The notes beneath the pieces were generated by a model, which did no database searches, had not been told where the DNA came from, and was given only the letters and a program-made list of their open reading frames with translations. A DNA stretch of 64,000 nt from Spirochaetes bacterium GWE1_32_154 (lineage in GTDB: Bacteria > Spirochaetota > GWE2-31-10), in the NCBI GenBank assembly GCA_001829315.1, contig MIAY01000021.1, forward strand, positions 1 to 64,000, in the 5' to 3' direction. Positions 1 through 8,012 of this stretch are shown here, in pieces. Position numbers and translations under genes: made by a program. Within the stretch, counting starts at the first letter, position 1. The number at the start of each line of letters is the position of its first letter.

Positions 1-48
1 TTGAAATATGAAAATCCAGCTGATTTTAAAGAAGAAAATATAGCATAA
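1..48 (+). CDS. Possible C-terminal tail of a gene truncated by the window edge
   Basis: Frame 1 is open from the first base to a TAA at 46-48 and encodes only 15 residues rich in Lys and Glu. An AAAATCC/GGATTTT dyad (about 11-17 and 54-60) spans its end and could be part of a weak terminator. The fragment is too short to assign, and the open frame may be chance. Confidence 0.2.
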   Translation: MKYENPADFKEENIA

Positions 49-102
49 TGTCCGGATTTTTTTATAAAAAAAGTCTTGACTTTAGGGGGTTAATGCACTT
101 TC

Positions 103-417
103 TCAGATAAGATTTTCATAATTTCTTCCTCCATATATACATCGCATTATAATAACTTCTTTATCCGATTCATTAACAAGATAAAATAATATGTAATTAT
201 CTATAATAATTTTTCGATAGCCTTTAGATTTCAAGATTTCATCAATAACGACAGCTCCTGAGTAAGGGTGATCAGATAATTTCATTATATGTTCTTCAAT
301 CTTATCGATAAGATTATCAGCAGATTTCTGTGCATAAAGATTATTTGAAATATAATTAAAAATATCTTCCAAATCCATATTTGAAAGTGGTGTGAATTTT
401 ATAGTATATTTAGCCAA
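103..417 (-). CDS. RelE/ParE-family toxin of a type II toxin-antitoxin pair
   Basis: This 104-residue protein has the compact RelE/ParE layout. An N-terminal strand (KYTIKFTP) is followed by two helices (about residues 14-48, with the DLEDIFNYI and DNLIDKIEEHI segments). A strand-rich C-terminal half follows, with the typical GYRKIIIDNYILFYLV and RCIYGGRNY segments. Family members either cleave mRNA at the ribosome (RelE) or poison gyrase (ParE), and the sequence does not decide between them. The start codon lies inside the end of the upstream antitoxin gene, an 8-bp overlap that implies translational coupling. No truncation is seen, so the pair looks intact. Confidence 0.85.
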   Translation of the reverse strand: MAKYTIKFTPLSNMDLEDIFNYISNNLYAQKSADNLIDKIEEHIMKLSDHPYSGAVVIDEILKSKGYRKIIIDNYILFYLVNESDKEVIIMRCIYGGRNYENLI

Positions 418-670
418 AGTTTTTTCTCAAATTTTTAAAAACAACTTCTGCATCTACAAGAGAATCATGATTTTTTAATTCTTCCTCAGCTTCGCTTAAT
501 TTTTTATATATATCAGAAAGTGCAAAGTGTTTTTCGTATGCTTCAATACTCATTACAACCAGATCACCATAGCCGTCTTTCGTTATGAAAATCGGGGCAC
601 TATTTTTATGACATAATTCCGATATTTTCTTTGTTTTTCTTAAATCTGTTATCGGCATTATTAATGGCAT
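410..670 (-). CDS. Phd/YefM-family antitoxin
   Basis: This 86-residue protein has the Phd/YefM N-terminal DNA-binding fold: ITDLRKTKKISELCHKN, then PIFITKDGYGDLVVMSIEAYE (about residues 7-46). A charged, helical C-terminal tail follows, which in this family wraps the toxin. It is the first gene of a two-gene operon with the RelE/ParE toxin. An AAGGAG ribosome site sits about 6 bp before the first ATG at 670. A second in-frame ATG at 658 is possible. The family represses its own promoter, and a perfect palindrome lies 23 bp upstream of the start. Confidence 0.85.
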   Translation of the reverse strand: MPLIMPITDLRKTKKISELCHKNSAPIFITKDGYGDLVVMSIEAYEKHFALSDIYKKLSEAEEELKNHDSLVDAEVVFKNLRKNFG

Positions 671-692
671 GACTTACTCCTTTATGTACATA

Positions 693-705
693 ATTATGAC
701 ATAAT
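693..705. promoter_or_regulatory. Palindrome upstream of the toxin-antitoxin operon, probable operator
   Basis: ATTATG-A-CATAAT is a perfect 6+6 palindrome about 23 bp upstream of the antitoxin start. Position and symmetry fit an autoregulatory operator for a Phd/YefM antitoxin. Binding is inferred. Confidence 0.5.
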
Positions 706-917
706 CATGGTGTTTTATCAATACAAAAGTTTGTAATTTCAGAAGCTTTTGCAAACATAAGAGTTTCATCTCGTTACAACTCTTACAAAATTACTTATTC
801 AATTATCTTTGTTTTTAAAAAATATGGAAGCAATTGAGAATTATAATTTTTATAATCAATTAAAACCTGATATCACACAAAAAGAAAATTGCCAGGTGTT
901 TGACTGGAGTTATAATC

Positions 918-2114
918 TCACACCAGTTTCAGTTCAGTATAATCAAAACATACATCATTCCCTAAAATAGTATGAAACAAATCAGCTAATTTTTTATTTC
1001 CCAGTACCGTTTCCAAATTACTCTCACATAGTTTTTCGGTCATAATCCGGGTAATAACAAAATTGTCATCAACCGGGAGTCTTTTTCTTCGTAAACCGCT
1101 TCTGAGAGTTTTAAGCCATTCTCCATACTGTAATGTTGCTTTTTTTAAAGGGGCGGTATTTACACCTCTATTTGAATATAACTCATTCATGTGACATAAC
1201 AGAACATACATATAATCCGGCGGGGTAAGGAACTTTTTATATATACTATGGGGTATCATTGATGGCATTTTCATATCGGCAAGTATTCTCAGATATGTGG
1301 AATATAACGGTTTTGTATAATGTAACCGGGGCATACCGGATTGTCTTTCTTCACTATAAATGGTTGTATAAAGATTATTTAAATGAGGATATGAATTATT
1401 AATACTGTGCATAAATAAATCTTTCTGACATCCCGGACGGAGGGTAAGGTTACCCGGTGAAATGAAATCAGCACCGGCATTTTTCAGTGTTTCAAAAAGA
1501 GATTGTACTGTATTCACGTCGTCTGTCAAGCCGGGACAGAGAGGCATTGTTAAGACTCCTGTATGAAAACCATGTTCTTTCGCTTTTTTTATAATATCAA
1601 GCCGTTTATTCGGGGAACTTGCATCAGGTTCAAGGAAATCAGACAGTTCTGTATCAAGGGTTGTAATTGTTGTCATAATAAGAACTTCGGGAAATTGTGA
1701 TAGAATATCAAAATCCCGTAGAACCAGATCATTTTTTGTCAGTATAACAAGGGGTAATTGTGCAGGCAATAATGCTTTTAAAAGTTGCCGTGAAAGCCCG
1801 TATTTCTCTTCAACCGGTTGATAAACATCGGTTACACCGGAACTGAATGACAATGCACCATATTCACGAGCTGTTACTCCCTTTGCAATATCACGAGTTA
1901 CCAGTTCAATGAGATTATTTCTTACTGCAATATCAGATTCAAAATTGCCCTCCACAAAATATTTTTCCGCCCGCCCGTCGCAATATAAACAGCCATGACT
2001 GCACCCCCGGTAAGGGGCTAATGAACGATATAATGTAATAAGAAAAATCTCCGGTACAATAGCCCGATGTATACCTGATTTGGCTTGTATGTTTGTAAGG
2101 TTAATATCCCGCAT
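918..2114 (-). CDS. SplB-like radical SAM protein (spore photoproduct lyase/DNA repair photolyase family)
   Basis: The 398-residue protein carries the radical SAM cluster motif CSHGCLYC (CxxxCxxC, about residues 38-45), preceded by a segment (YRSLAPYRGC) typical of the COG1533 SplB group. Later motifs include VILTKNDLVLRD and the TTITTLD strand of the partial TIM barrel. Radical SAM enzymes reductively cleave S-adenosylmethionine at a 4Fe-4S cluster. Many COG1533 members are annotated as DNA photoproduct repair enzymes, but most are untested outside spore formers. The gene stands alone, with a non-coding stretch on each side. The substrate is unknown, and nothing here suggests sporulation. 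Confidence 0.8.
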   Translation of the reverse strand: MRDINLTNIQAKSGIHRAIVPEIFLITLYRSLAPYRGCSHGCLYCDGRAEKYFVEGNFESDIAVRNNLIELVTRDIAKGVTAREYGALSFSSGVTDVYQPVEEKYGLSRQLLKALLPAQLPLVILTKNDLVLRDFDILSQFPEVLIMTTITTLDTELSDFLEPDASSPNKRLDIIKKAKEHGFHTGVLTMPLCPGLTDDVNTVQSLFETLKNAGADFISPGNLTLRPGCQKDLFMHSINNSYPHLNNLYTTIYSEERQSGMPRLHYTKPLYSTYLRILADMKMPSMIPHSIYKKFLTPPDYMYVLLCHMNELYSNRGVNTAPLKKATLQYGEWLKTLRSGLRRKRLPVDDNFVITRIMTEKLCESNLETVLGNKKLADLFHTILGNDVCFDYTELKLV

Positions 2115-2240
2115 AAATTCATTATTTCTTAATTCATATACTTTGTCAAGAATCTATAGTATGAAATTGTGTGATAAAAGAGTATTTTTGTTAGTGGCTC
2201 TATTGATGATAAAATTAGATTGAAGAAAGTAAAATAAAAA

Positions 2241-2392
2241 GACGTGATGCTTTACCACAGAGCCACGGAAAGCACAGAGGGGAGAATAATAAGAAATTGT
2301 CAGGCATGTTTTGAGCCGATGATTTTTATATATAAAAATATCAAAAAAAACTCCGTGCCCTCTGAGACTCTGTAATGGAAATTCTTAGACGT
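2241..2392. repeat. Long imperfect inverted repeat of CACAGAG units (copy 1)
   Basis: The left arm (about 2254-2282) reads ACCACAGAGCCACGG then AAAGCACAGAGGGG. The right arm (about 2349-2375) is its approximate reverse complement (CTCCGTGCCCTCTGAGACTC). Outer flanks GACGT and GACGTTTT bound the element. A second copy lies at about 54890-55030. CACAGAG-type inverted repeats of this kind occur between genes in many unrelated bacteria; their mobility and role are unclear. The element fills most of the 353-bp gap between the radical SAM gene and the amylase, and no open reading frame is seen there. Confidence 0.7.
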
Positions 2393-2467
2393 TTTCAAAC
2401 CGGATGAAGATACCAGCGAGTGAACAATAGATATTAATTGTAACCATTGTTCACCCTCTGTTTTATT

Positions 2468-4096
2468 TTAGAATTGCAGAATTACACTACTGTAGGGATT
2501 AACATTTGAGATCTTTATCATATTCTTTTTATTGGTAATTTTTGCAGTTTTACCCAATAAAGTGATAAAAGTGACTTCCTTGTTTTCTAATGTGGAACCT
2601 GCAATATCAAGGTCGATTGTTTGTTTTTTTCCTGAAAAATTATGAATAACCATAACTTTATTTCCCTGATATTCTCTCACATAAACAGCAATTTGCGGTT
2701 TGTTTTTTGACTTTACATTTATACTTTCAAACGAACCAAGTGACAGTGCTTTGTTTTGTGTTCGTATTGAAATTAATGAACGGTAGTGGTTGAGAATTGA
2801 TTGTTCATCTGCATCCTGTTTTTTTACATTGTATAGTGCATAATTTTCATTTAACATATTCCATAATTTATCAGCCGGGGAAAAACCACTGTTTTTACTG
2901 TCGTCCCATTGCATACAACTTCGTAGCCATTTATCACTTTTTGATGCGGTAAAAGTATCCATTCCGATTTCCTCTCCGTAATATACAAATGGAATTCCGG
3001 GAAAAGTCAGATATAAACTGCCTGCTAATTTTGTTTTTTCAACATTCTGTTCAAAAAACGTGAATGGTCTTTTCAATTTTTTATTATCTTCTGCAGAAAA
3101 AGCATCGTGGTTAGTCAGTAACGTGCCGTAAAACCCGCCTTCAGTGTTTTTTAAATCTTTTGCGTATCGTTTTACTAAATCTTCTTCAACCAAAAAAAGA
3201 CCTTTTGTTGTATACGGAGTTTCTTGTTTTACAAGATTAAGTACTTTTCTGTTGGATTGAAAATTGAAAACAGCATGAAACATATCTTTTCCGGTTCCTA
3301 AATATTTTGTATATGGCTGAGAGGAACTTTCCCCGATTAAGAAAATATCTTTACTGTTATATTTTTCTTCATGAATTACTTTTCTGAAATCCCTGAAAAT
3401 CTGAAAATTCTGCTCGTCGCTTTCGGTTACATCGGCTACTGCATCAAATCTGAAACCGTCAACACCGGCATCAAGCCAGAATCTCATAACTTCTTTCATG
3501 TATGCAAGAACTTCCGGGTTATCATAATTAAGGTCGGGTTTTGAATTAACAAATTTACCGAAATACCATCCGGTCGGTGTTTCATGCCACATCTTTTTTT
3601 TATTGGTTTCATTTAGATTGGTATCAGACCAGACATACCAGTTTCTGTATTTGGATTTTTTATCCTTCGCAGCGTCAATGAAAAACGGATGCTGATCTGA
3701 GGTGTGATTTATAACAAGGTCAATGATGACTTTTATATTTTTTGCGTGTAGCTGGTTAATAAGATTTTTGAAATCATCGAGAGAACCGTATGTCGGGTCT
3801 ACATCCATGAAATTGGTCGGGTCATAATTATTGGTATGTTCTGCAGAGTCATTAACCGGCATAAACCAGATTGCTGTAATCCCGAGTTTTTCCAGATAAT
3901 CGATTTTCTGAATGACACCCTGAAAGTCACCATATTTATCACCATTTGAATCTTTGAAAGACCGGACAAATAGTTCATAAAAAACACCGGTTGAATACCA
4001 TTTGTCAACTGAATTGGATGGCATTTGAATTACTTCACCGGAAAAAAGATTTGAAAATAATAAACAAAAAAGAACCAGTAGTATTGATTTTTTCAC
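2468..4096 (-). CDS. Secreted GH13 alpha-amylase-family glycosidase
   Basis: The 542-residue protein begins with a signal peptide (about 1-20, hydrophobic core ILLVLFCLLF) and lacks an obvious lipobox, so it is probably periplasmic or secreted. The GH13 catalytic motifs are all present: region I DLVINH (126-131), region II GFRFDAVAD (214-222, nucleophile Asp218), region III GESS (acid/base Glu256) and region IV TNHD (328-331). Residues after about 450 form the C-terminal beta domain. The family hydrolyses alpha-1,4-glucans; exact specificity cannot be read from the sequence. Translation appears to start at GTG (4096-4094) behind AAAGGA. It is monocistronic and probably works with the second GH13 at 38.5-41.4 kb. 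Confidence 0.92.
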   Translation of the reverse strand: MKKSILLVLFCLLFSNLFSGEVIQMPSNSVDKWYSTGVFYELFVRSFKDSNGDKYGDFQGVIQKIDYLEKLGITAIWFMPVNDSAEHTNNYDPTNFMDVDPTYGSLDDFKNLINQLHAKNIKVIIDLVINHTSDQHPFFIDAAKDKKSKYRNWYVWSDTNLNETNKKKMWHETPTGWYFGKFVNSKPDLNYDNPEVLAYMKEVMRFWLDAGVDGFRFDAVADVTESDEQNFQIFRDFRKVIHEEKYNSKDIFLIGESSSQPYTKYLGTGKDMFHAVFNFQSNRKVLNLVKQETPYTTKGLFLVEEDLVKRYAKDLKNTEGGFYGTLLTNHDAFSAEDNKKLKRPFTFFEQNVEKTKLAGSLYLTFPGIPFVYYGEEIGMDTFTASKSDKWLRSCMQWDDSKNSGFSPADKLWNMLNENYALYNVKKQDADEQSILNHYRSLISIRTQNKALSLGSFESINVKSKNKPQIAVYVREYQGNKVMVIHNFSGKKQTIDLDIAGSTLENKEVTFITLLGKTAKITNKKNMIKISNVNPYSSVILQF

Positions 4097-4171
4097 AATA
4101 GAATCCTTTGTAGTTAGATTTTATGAAAATTATAGTGCAGATCATCAATCTAGTCAAGCGTAATACTATAA

Positions 4172-5305
4172 TTAAAATAAAGTTACTAAATCATTAAATA
4201 AATCATCGGGGGACTCTAATCCGACAGATAAACGTATCAATGATCTGGTTATTCCCCGTTTTAATTTCTCTTCGGTTGGGAGTGATCCGTGTGACATTGT
4301 CCAGGGATAGGATAAAATCGATTCAACTCCGCCTAAACTTACTGCGGTACTCCATAATTTCACCTTTTTCATAATAGTTTCCATTTTATCTTCATTGTCA
4401 ATGAGTATTGATAAAACGGCACCAAATCCGCTGCATTCATCTTTACAAATTTCATGTCCCGGATGACTTGAAAGTCCGGGATAATACACTGTTTTAATCC
4501 AGCTGACATTACAAAGTTTATGTGCAAGTTGTATGGCATTTTCTGTTTGCTGTTTCATACGGGCACCGAGTGTTTTAATACCACGTAATAATAACCACGA
4601 ATCATCGGGTGATAAAATAGACCCGTATGTGTTTTGAGTAAATTTTAATCTCTTGCATATTGTTTCGTCTTTTGATGAGGCAACCCCGGCAATCAGATCG
4701 CTGTGACCGCCAAGAAATTTTGTTGCACTATGAATTGAAATATCAACGCCAAGATCAAGCGGTTTACAAAAATAGGGACTCATAAAAGTATTATCTATAA
4801 TAGAAAGAATCGAGTTTCTTTTTGCAATTGCAACGACTTGTTTAATCGATGTGATTTTTAATAGCGGGTTGGATGGTGTTTCGAGATAAATAACTTTTGT
4901 ATTTGGTTTTAATGCAGTTTCAACATTCAATGCATTGCTCATATCAACAAATGTATAATCAATACCGAAATCAGGAAGTACTTTCGTTATAAACCTGAAT
5001 GTTCCCCCATAGATATCCGCAGGGAAAACGGCGTGATCGCCGGTTTTCAGAAAAGAAAGCAAAACGGTTGTAATCGCAGCAATTCCTGAGGGGTAGGCAA
5101 AACCTCGAAAACCGTTTTCCAATGCTGCAATGGTATTTTCCAAAGCATCGCGAGTCGGGTTGCCTGATCGTGAATATTCATAGACCGGTTCACCTTCAAC
5201 GTGGTTTATCGCAAACGTTGAAGCGTTGTAAACGGGTATTGATAATCCGCCTGTTTTTTTGTCTATTTCATTTCCGTTATGCAAAATAATTGTGTCATAA
5301 TTCAT
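4172..5305 (-). CDS. Cys/Met-metabolism PLP enzyme (cystathionine gamma-synthase/gamma-lyase type)
   Basis: At 377 residues it is full length for the family. The PLP-binding lysine sits in SIHSATKFLGGHSD (about 184-197), and the YSRSGNPTRDALE segment near residue 44 is the usual N-terminal PLP-phosphate contact. Members catalyse transsulfuration steps: O-acyl-homoserine plus Cys to cystathionine (MetB), or cystathionine cleavage (MetC, MccB). It lies 14 bp behind a paralogue at 5320-6456 in one leftward operon, with AAAAAAGGAG before its ATG. A synthase plus lyase division of labour is likely, but sequence alone does not say which copy does which. Confidence 0.88.
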   Translation of the reverse strand: MNYDTIILHNGNEIDKKTGGLSIPVYNASTFAINHVEGEPVYEYSRSGNPTRDALENTIAALENGFRGFAYPSGIAAITTVLLSFLKTGDHAVFPADIYGGTFRFITKVLPDFGIDYTFVDMSNALNVETALKPNTKVIYLETPSNPLLKITSIKQVVAIAKRNSILSIIDNTFMSPYFCKPLDLGVDISIHSATKFLGGHSDLIAGVASSKDETICKRLKFTQNTYGSILSPDDSWLLLRGIKTLGARMKQQTENAIQLAHKLCNVSWIKTVYYPGLSSHPGHEICKDECSGFGAVLSILIDNEDKMETIMKKVKLWSTAVSLGGVESILSYPWTMSHGSLPTEEKLKRGITRSLIRLSVGLESPDDLFNDLVTLF

Positions 5306-5319
5306 TGGTTGCTCCTTTT

Positions 5320-6456
5320 TTATGATAATGCCTGATTTAAATCGTTAATGAGGTCGTGTATATCTTCAATCCCGACTGATAACCTGACTAAACAGTCGGT
5401 AATCCCTGATCGTAACTGAATTTTTTCCGGGATGGCAGCGTGAGTCTGAGTTTTAGGATAGGTTATTAATGACTCAACACCACCTAAGCTTTCTGCGAAT
5501 GTTATAATCGAAACTTTTCTGATTACATCAAATGCTCTTTGATAATTGTCGGTATAAAAAGATATAATACCGCCATTACCGGATGATTGAGATGTATGAA
5601 TTGTATATCCCGGATGGTTTTTAAAACCCGGATAAAATACTTGAGTGACTGCAGTATGTGAATCAAGATAAGATGCTATTGTATGTGCATTTTCTTCTAT
5701 TTTTTTCATGCGTATAGATAGTGTTTTTAATGAACGAAGCATTAACCAGCTGTCAAATGGTGCTAATACACCACCGGTTGTATTTTGAATCATGCCGATT
5801 TTCTCAGATAACTGAGGTGAATCGGTTATGACAAAACCTGACAATGTATCATTATGACCGGACAGGTATTTTGTTCCTGAATGTGCAACGATGTTAATGC
5901 CAAGCTCGATTGGTCTTTGAAAACATGGTGTCATAAATGTATTATCGGCAATTGAGATTATACCTTTTTCTTGAGCGAATGTTGAAATTAATCGTAAATC
6001 GGTTATCTTCATCATGGGATTTGTTGGTGTTTCAACGAAAATTGCTTTTGTGATGCCGGGTTTAAAGTTTTTTTCTATAGTTTCAATGTTTGATGTGTCT
6101 ATATAGGAGAACTGCAATCCTAATGTTTTATAAATGACCTCAAATAAACGGTATGTTCCCCCGTAAATATCATCGGAGACAAGTATATGAGAACCGGCAG
6201 GAAAAAGCATAAATACAGCAGTTAATGCAGCCATTCCCGAAGAGAAAGCAAAGCCTTTATCACCTTTTTCTAATAACGCCATTGTGTCTTCTAATGCTTT
6301 TCGAGTCGGATTAGATGTTCTAGAATAATCAAACCCTGTTGACATGCCGATTTCAGGATGAGCAAAAGTTGCTGATTGATAAATAGGCATACTGATTGCA
6401 CCGGTTTTGCTGTCATGTAACATACCTGATCGAACTAATAGAGTATCTATATTCAT
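5320..6456 (-). CDS. Cys/Met-metabolism PLP enzyme, first gene of the transsulfuration operon
   Basis: The chosen ATG (6456) follows AAGGAG with a 6-bp gap. An upstream in-frame ATG at 6525 would add 23 residues lying on top of the promoter, so it is rejected. The 378-residue product contains YSRTSNPTRKALE (PLP phosphate contact), the Tyr-rich GGTYRLF segment, and the PLP lysine in VAHSGTKYLSGHND. It is related to the downstream gene but clearly divergent, so it is not a recent duplication. The likely role is cystathionine gamma-synthase or beta/gamma-lyase. Its promoter shares a 22-bp motif with the divergent Rrf2-cysK operon, which points to joint control. Confidence 0.88.
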   Translation of the reverse strand: MNIDTLLVRSGMLHDSKTGAISMPIYQSATFAHPEIGMSTGFDYSRTSNPTRKALEDTMALLEKGDKGFAFSSGMAALTAVFMLFPAGSHILVSDDIYGGTYRLFEVIYKTLGLQFSYIDTSNIETIEKNFKPGITKAIFVETPTNPMMKITDLRLISTFAQEKGIISIADNTFMTPCFQRPIELGINIVAHSGTKYLSGHNDTLSGFVITDSPQLSEKIGMIQNTTGGVLAPFDSWLMLRSLKTLSIRMKKIEENAHTIASYLDSHTAVTQVFYPGFKNHPGYTIHTSQSSGNGGIISFYTDNYQRAFDVIRKVSIITFAESLGGVESLITYPKTQTHAAIPEKIQLRSGITDCLVRLSVGIEDIHDLINDLNQALS

Positions 6457-6486
6457 ATGCGTCTCCTTTTTTTTGTAAAGAACTAA

Positions 6487-6525
6487 TGCTATCGTTATAA
6501 TAGTATATGTTTTTGAGATTGTCAA
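6487..6525 (-). promoter_or_regulatory. Leftward promoter of the transsulfuration operon with shared operator motif
   Basis: On the minus strand TTGACA (6525-6520), a 17-bp spacer and TATTAT (6502-6497) form a good sigma-70 promoter. A 22-bp element covering the -10 (6487-6508, beginning ATATACTA and ending ACGATAGCA) matches 17 of 22 bases with an element over the -10 of the divergent operon. This makes it a probable binding site for the adjacent Rrf2 regulator. Binding is inferred. Confidence 0.65.
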
Positions 6526-6554
6526 ATTGTTTTAAAAAAATGTTAAAAAAGTAT

Positions 6555-6598
6555 TTGACATTTAATTATTTTGGTTATATACTACAAATACGATAGTA
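6555..6598 (+). promoter_or_regulatory. Rightward promoter of the Rrf2-cysK-metY operon with shared operator motif
   Basis: TTGACA (6555-6560), a 17-bp spacer and TATACT (6578-6583) form a strong sigma-70 promoter. The 22-bp element at 6577-6598 (ATATACTA...ACGATAGTA) overlaps the -10 and start site. It repeats the element of the leftward promoter in mirror position, and contains TACTA/TAGTA arms 9 bp apart. It is a probable autoregulatory site for the Rrf2 protein encoded 17 bp downstream. Confidence 0.65.
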
Positions 6599-6614
6599 AT
6601 TAAGAGGAATGAAA

Positions 6615-7049
6615 ATGAAGCTTTCAACAAGAACACGATATGGTCTGCGAATGTTAATTGCGCTTGCTAAAAAATTTAATCAGGGACCATATCAGATTAG
6701 TGAGATTTCAAGGCTTGAGGAAATTTCAGAAAAATACCTCGGGCAAATTTCTATAATACTTAGAAATAATGGCATTATAGAATCAACCCGCGGTTCACAA
6801 GGAGGTTTTTATTTAACAAAAGATCCGGCGTTGCTTAATCTGAAGGATATTGTGGAAATATTAGAAGGTGATATTTCTCTTGTGTCCTGCTCAGATATAA
6901 ATGGTGAGTGTAATAGAACAAGTCAGTGTGTAACAAAAGATATTTGGGAAGAAGTGAATAATGCCATTAAGTCAACACTTTCAAAATATACATTACAGGA
7001 TATTGTTGATTTGAGTAATACAAAAGATGGTGAGATGTTTTATATTTAA
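6615..7049 (+). CDS. Rrf2-family transcriptional regulator with three cysteines (IscR/CymR-like)
   Basis: The 144-residue protein has the Rrf2 winged helix: [18 protein letters not shown] at the N-terminus, then the recognition region [19 protein letters not shown] and the wing [12 protein letters not shown]. Three cysteines (about 92, 99 and 105, spaced CX6CX5C) fall where IscR binds its Fe-S cluster; CymR-type sulfur regulators usually lack them. The ATG at 6615 is preferred over 6609 because AAGAGG is then about 8 bp away. The gene heads the cysK-metY operon and faces two transsulfuration genes, so it most likely controls sulfur amino acid supply, perhaps by sensing Fe-S status or the CysK complex. 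Confidence 0.87.
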   Translation: MKLSTRTRYGLRMLIALAKKFNQGPYQISEISRLEEISEKYLGQISIILRNNGIIESTRGSQGGFYLTKDPALLNLKDIVEILEGDISLVSCSDINGECNRTSQCVTKDIWEEVNNAIKSTLSKYTLQDIVDLSNTKDGEMFYI

Positions 7050-7069
7050 ATAGTATATGGAGGCTTACA

Positions 7070-7996
7070 ATGGGAATTGCAAATAATATTACAAAGTTAA
7101 TTGGAAATACACCAATGGTACGACTTAATAAAATAGTTGGTGATTCAAAAGCAGAAGTAGTTGTTAAACTCGAATTTTTTAATCCTTTGTCAAGCGTTAA
7201 AGACAGAATTGCATTAGCGATGATTGAAGATGCAGAAAGACAAGGTGTAATAAAAGAAAATACAGTTATTATAGAACCTACTTCAGGTAATACCGGTGTT
7301 GGTTTGGCATATGTTGCCGCTCAACGAGGGTATAAACTTATTTTAACAATGCCTGAGACTATGAGTATTGAACGAAGAAAACTTCTTAAAGCACTTGGGG
7401 CAGAACTTGTTTTAACGGAAGGAACAAAAGGAATGAAAGGTGCTATAGTGAAGGCTGAAGAGCTTAATAAAGAAATGCCTGATTCGATTATTCTTCAACA
7501 GTTTGCTAATCCTGCAAATCCTGAAATACACAGGGTGACTACTGCAGAAGAAATCTGGAAAGACACAGATGGTGCAATTGATTTTTTTGTTGCAGCTGTT
7601 GGAACCGGCGGTACTCTTACCGGTGTTTCTGAAGTTTTGAAAAAGAAAAACCCTGCAATTAAAATTATTGCTGTAGAACCTGCTTCCTCACCGGTTATTT
7701 CAGGCGGAGCGCCGGGTCCTCATAAAATACAGGGAATTGGAGCCGGGTTTATACCTCAAGTGCTTAATACCGGCATTATTGATGAAATAATACTGGTAAA
7801 AGATGAAGATGCAGGTAATACTTCGCGAAGACTTGCAAAAGAAGAAGGTATTTTTGCTGGTATTTCATCGGGTGCAAATGTATGGGCTGCATTGCAAATC
7901 GCCTCAAGACCTGAAAATGCAGGAAAGAGAATAGTGACTCTTACTCCAGATACCGGTGAACGGTATTTATCAACATGGTTATTTGAAGAAAACTAA
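7070..7996 (+). CDS. cysK: Cysteine synthase A (O-acetylserine sulfhydrylase)
   Basis: The 308-residue protein matches CysK along its full length. The PLP lysine is in SSVKDRIAL (about Lys43), the substrate loop is [16 protein letters not shown], and the GTGGTLTG loop binds the PLP phosphate. The enzyme makes L-cysteine from O-acetylserine and sulfide in the cytoplasm. It starts 20 bp after the Rrf2 gene behind TGGAGG and is followed 16 bp later by an O-acetylhomoserine sulfhydrylase. The operon can therefore fix sulfide into both cysteine and homocysteine. Confidence 0.95.
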   Translation: MGIANNITKLIGNTPMVRLNKIVGDSKAEVVVKLEFFNPLSSVKDRIALAMIEDAERQGVIKENTVIIEPTSGNTGVGLAYVAAQRGYKLILTMPETMSIERRKLLKALGAELVLTEGTKGMKGAIVKAEELNKEMPDSIILQQFANPANPEIHRVTTAEEIWKDTDGAIDFFVAAVGTGGTLTGVSEVLKKKNPAIKIIAVEPASSPVISGGAPGPHKIQGIGAGFIPQVLNTGIIDEIILVKDEDAGNTSRRLAKEEGIFAGISSGANVWAALQIASRPENAGKRIVTLTPDTGERYLSTWLFEEN

Positions 7997-8012
7997 TACA
8001 AGGTGGTTAATT

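Noticed and set aside
4097-4171. SAM or other riboswitch before the sulfur genes
   Set aside because: The leaders between promoters and start codons are too short (about 20-40 nt) to hold a known riboswitch, and no conserved core was visible.
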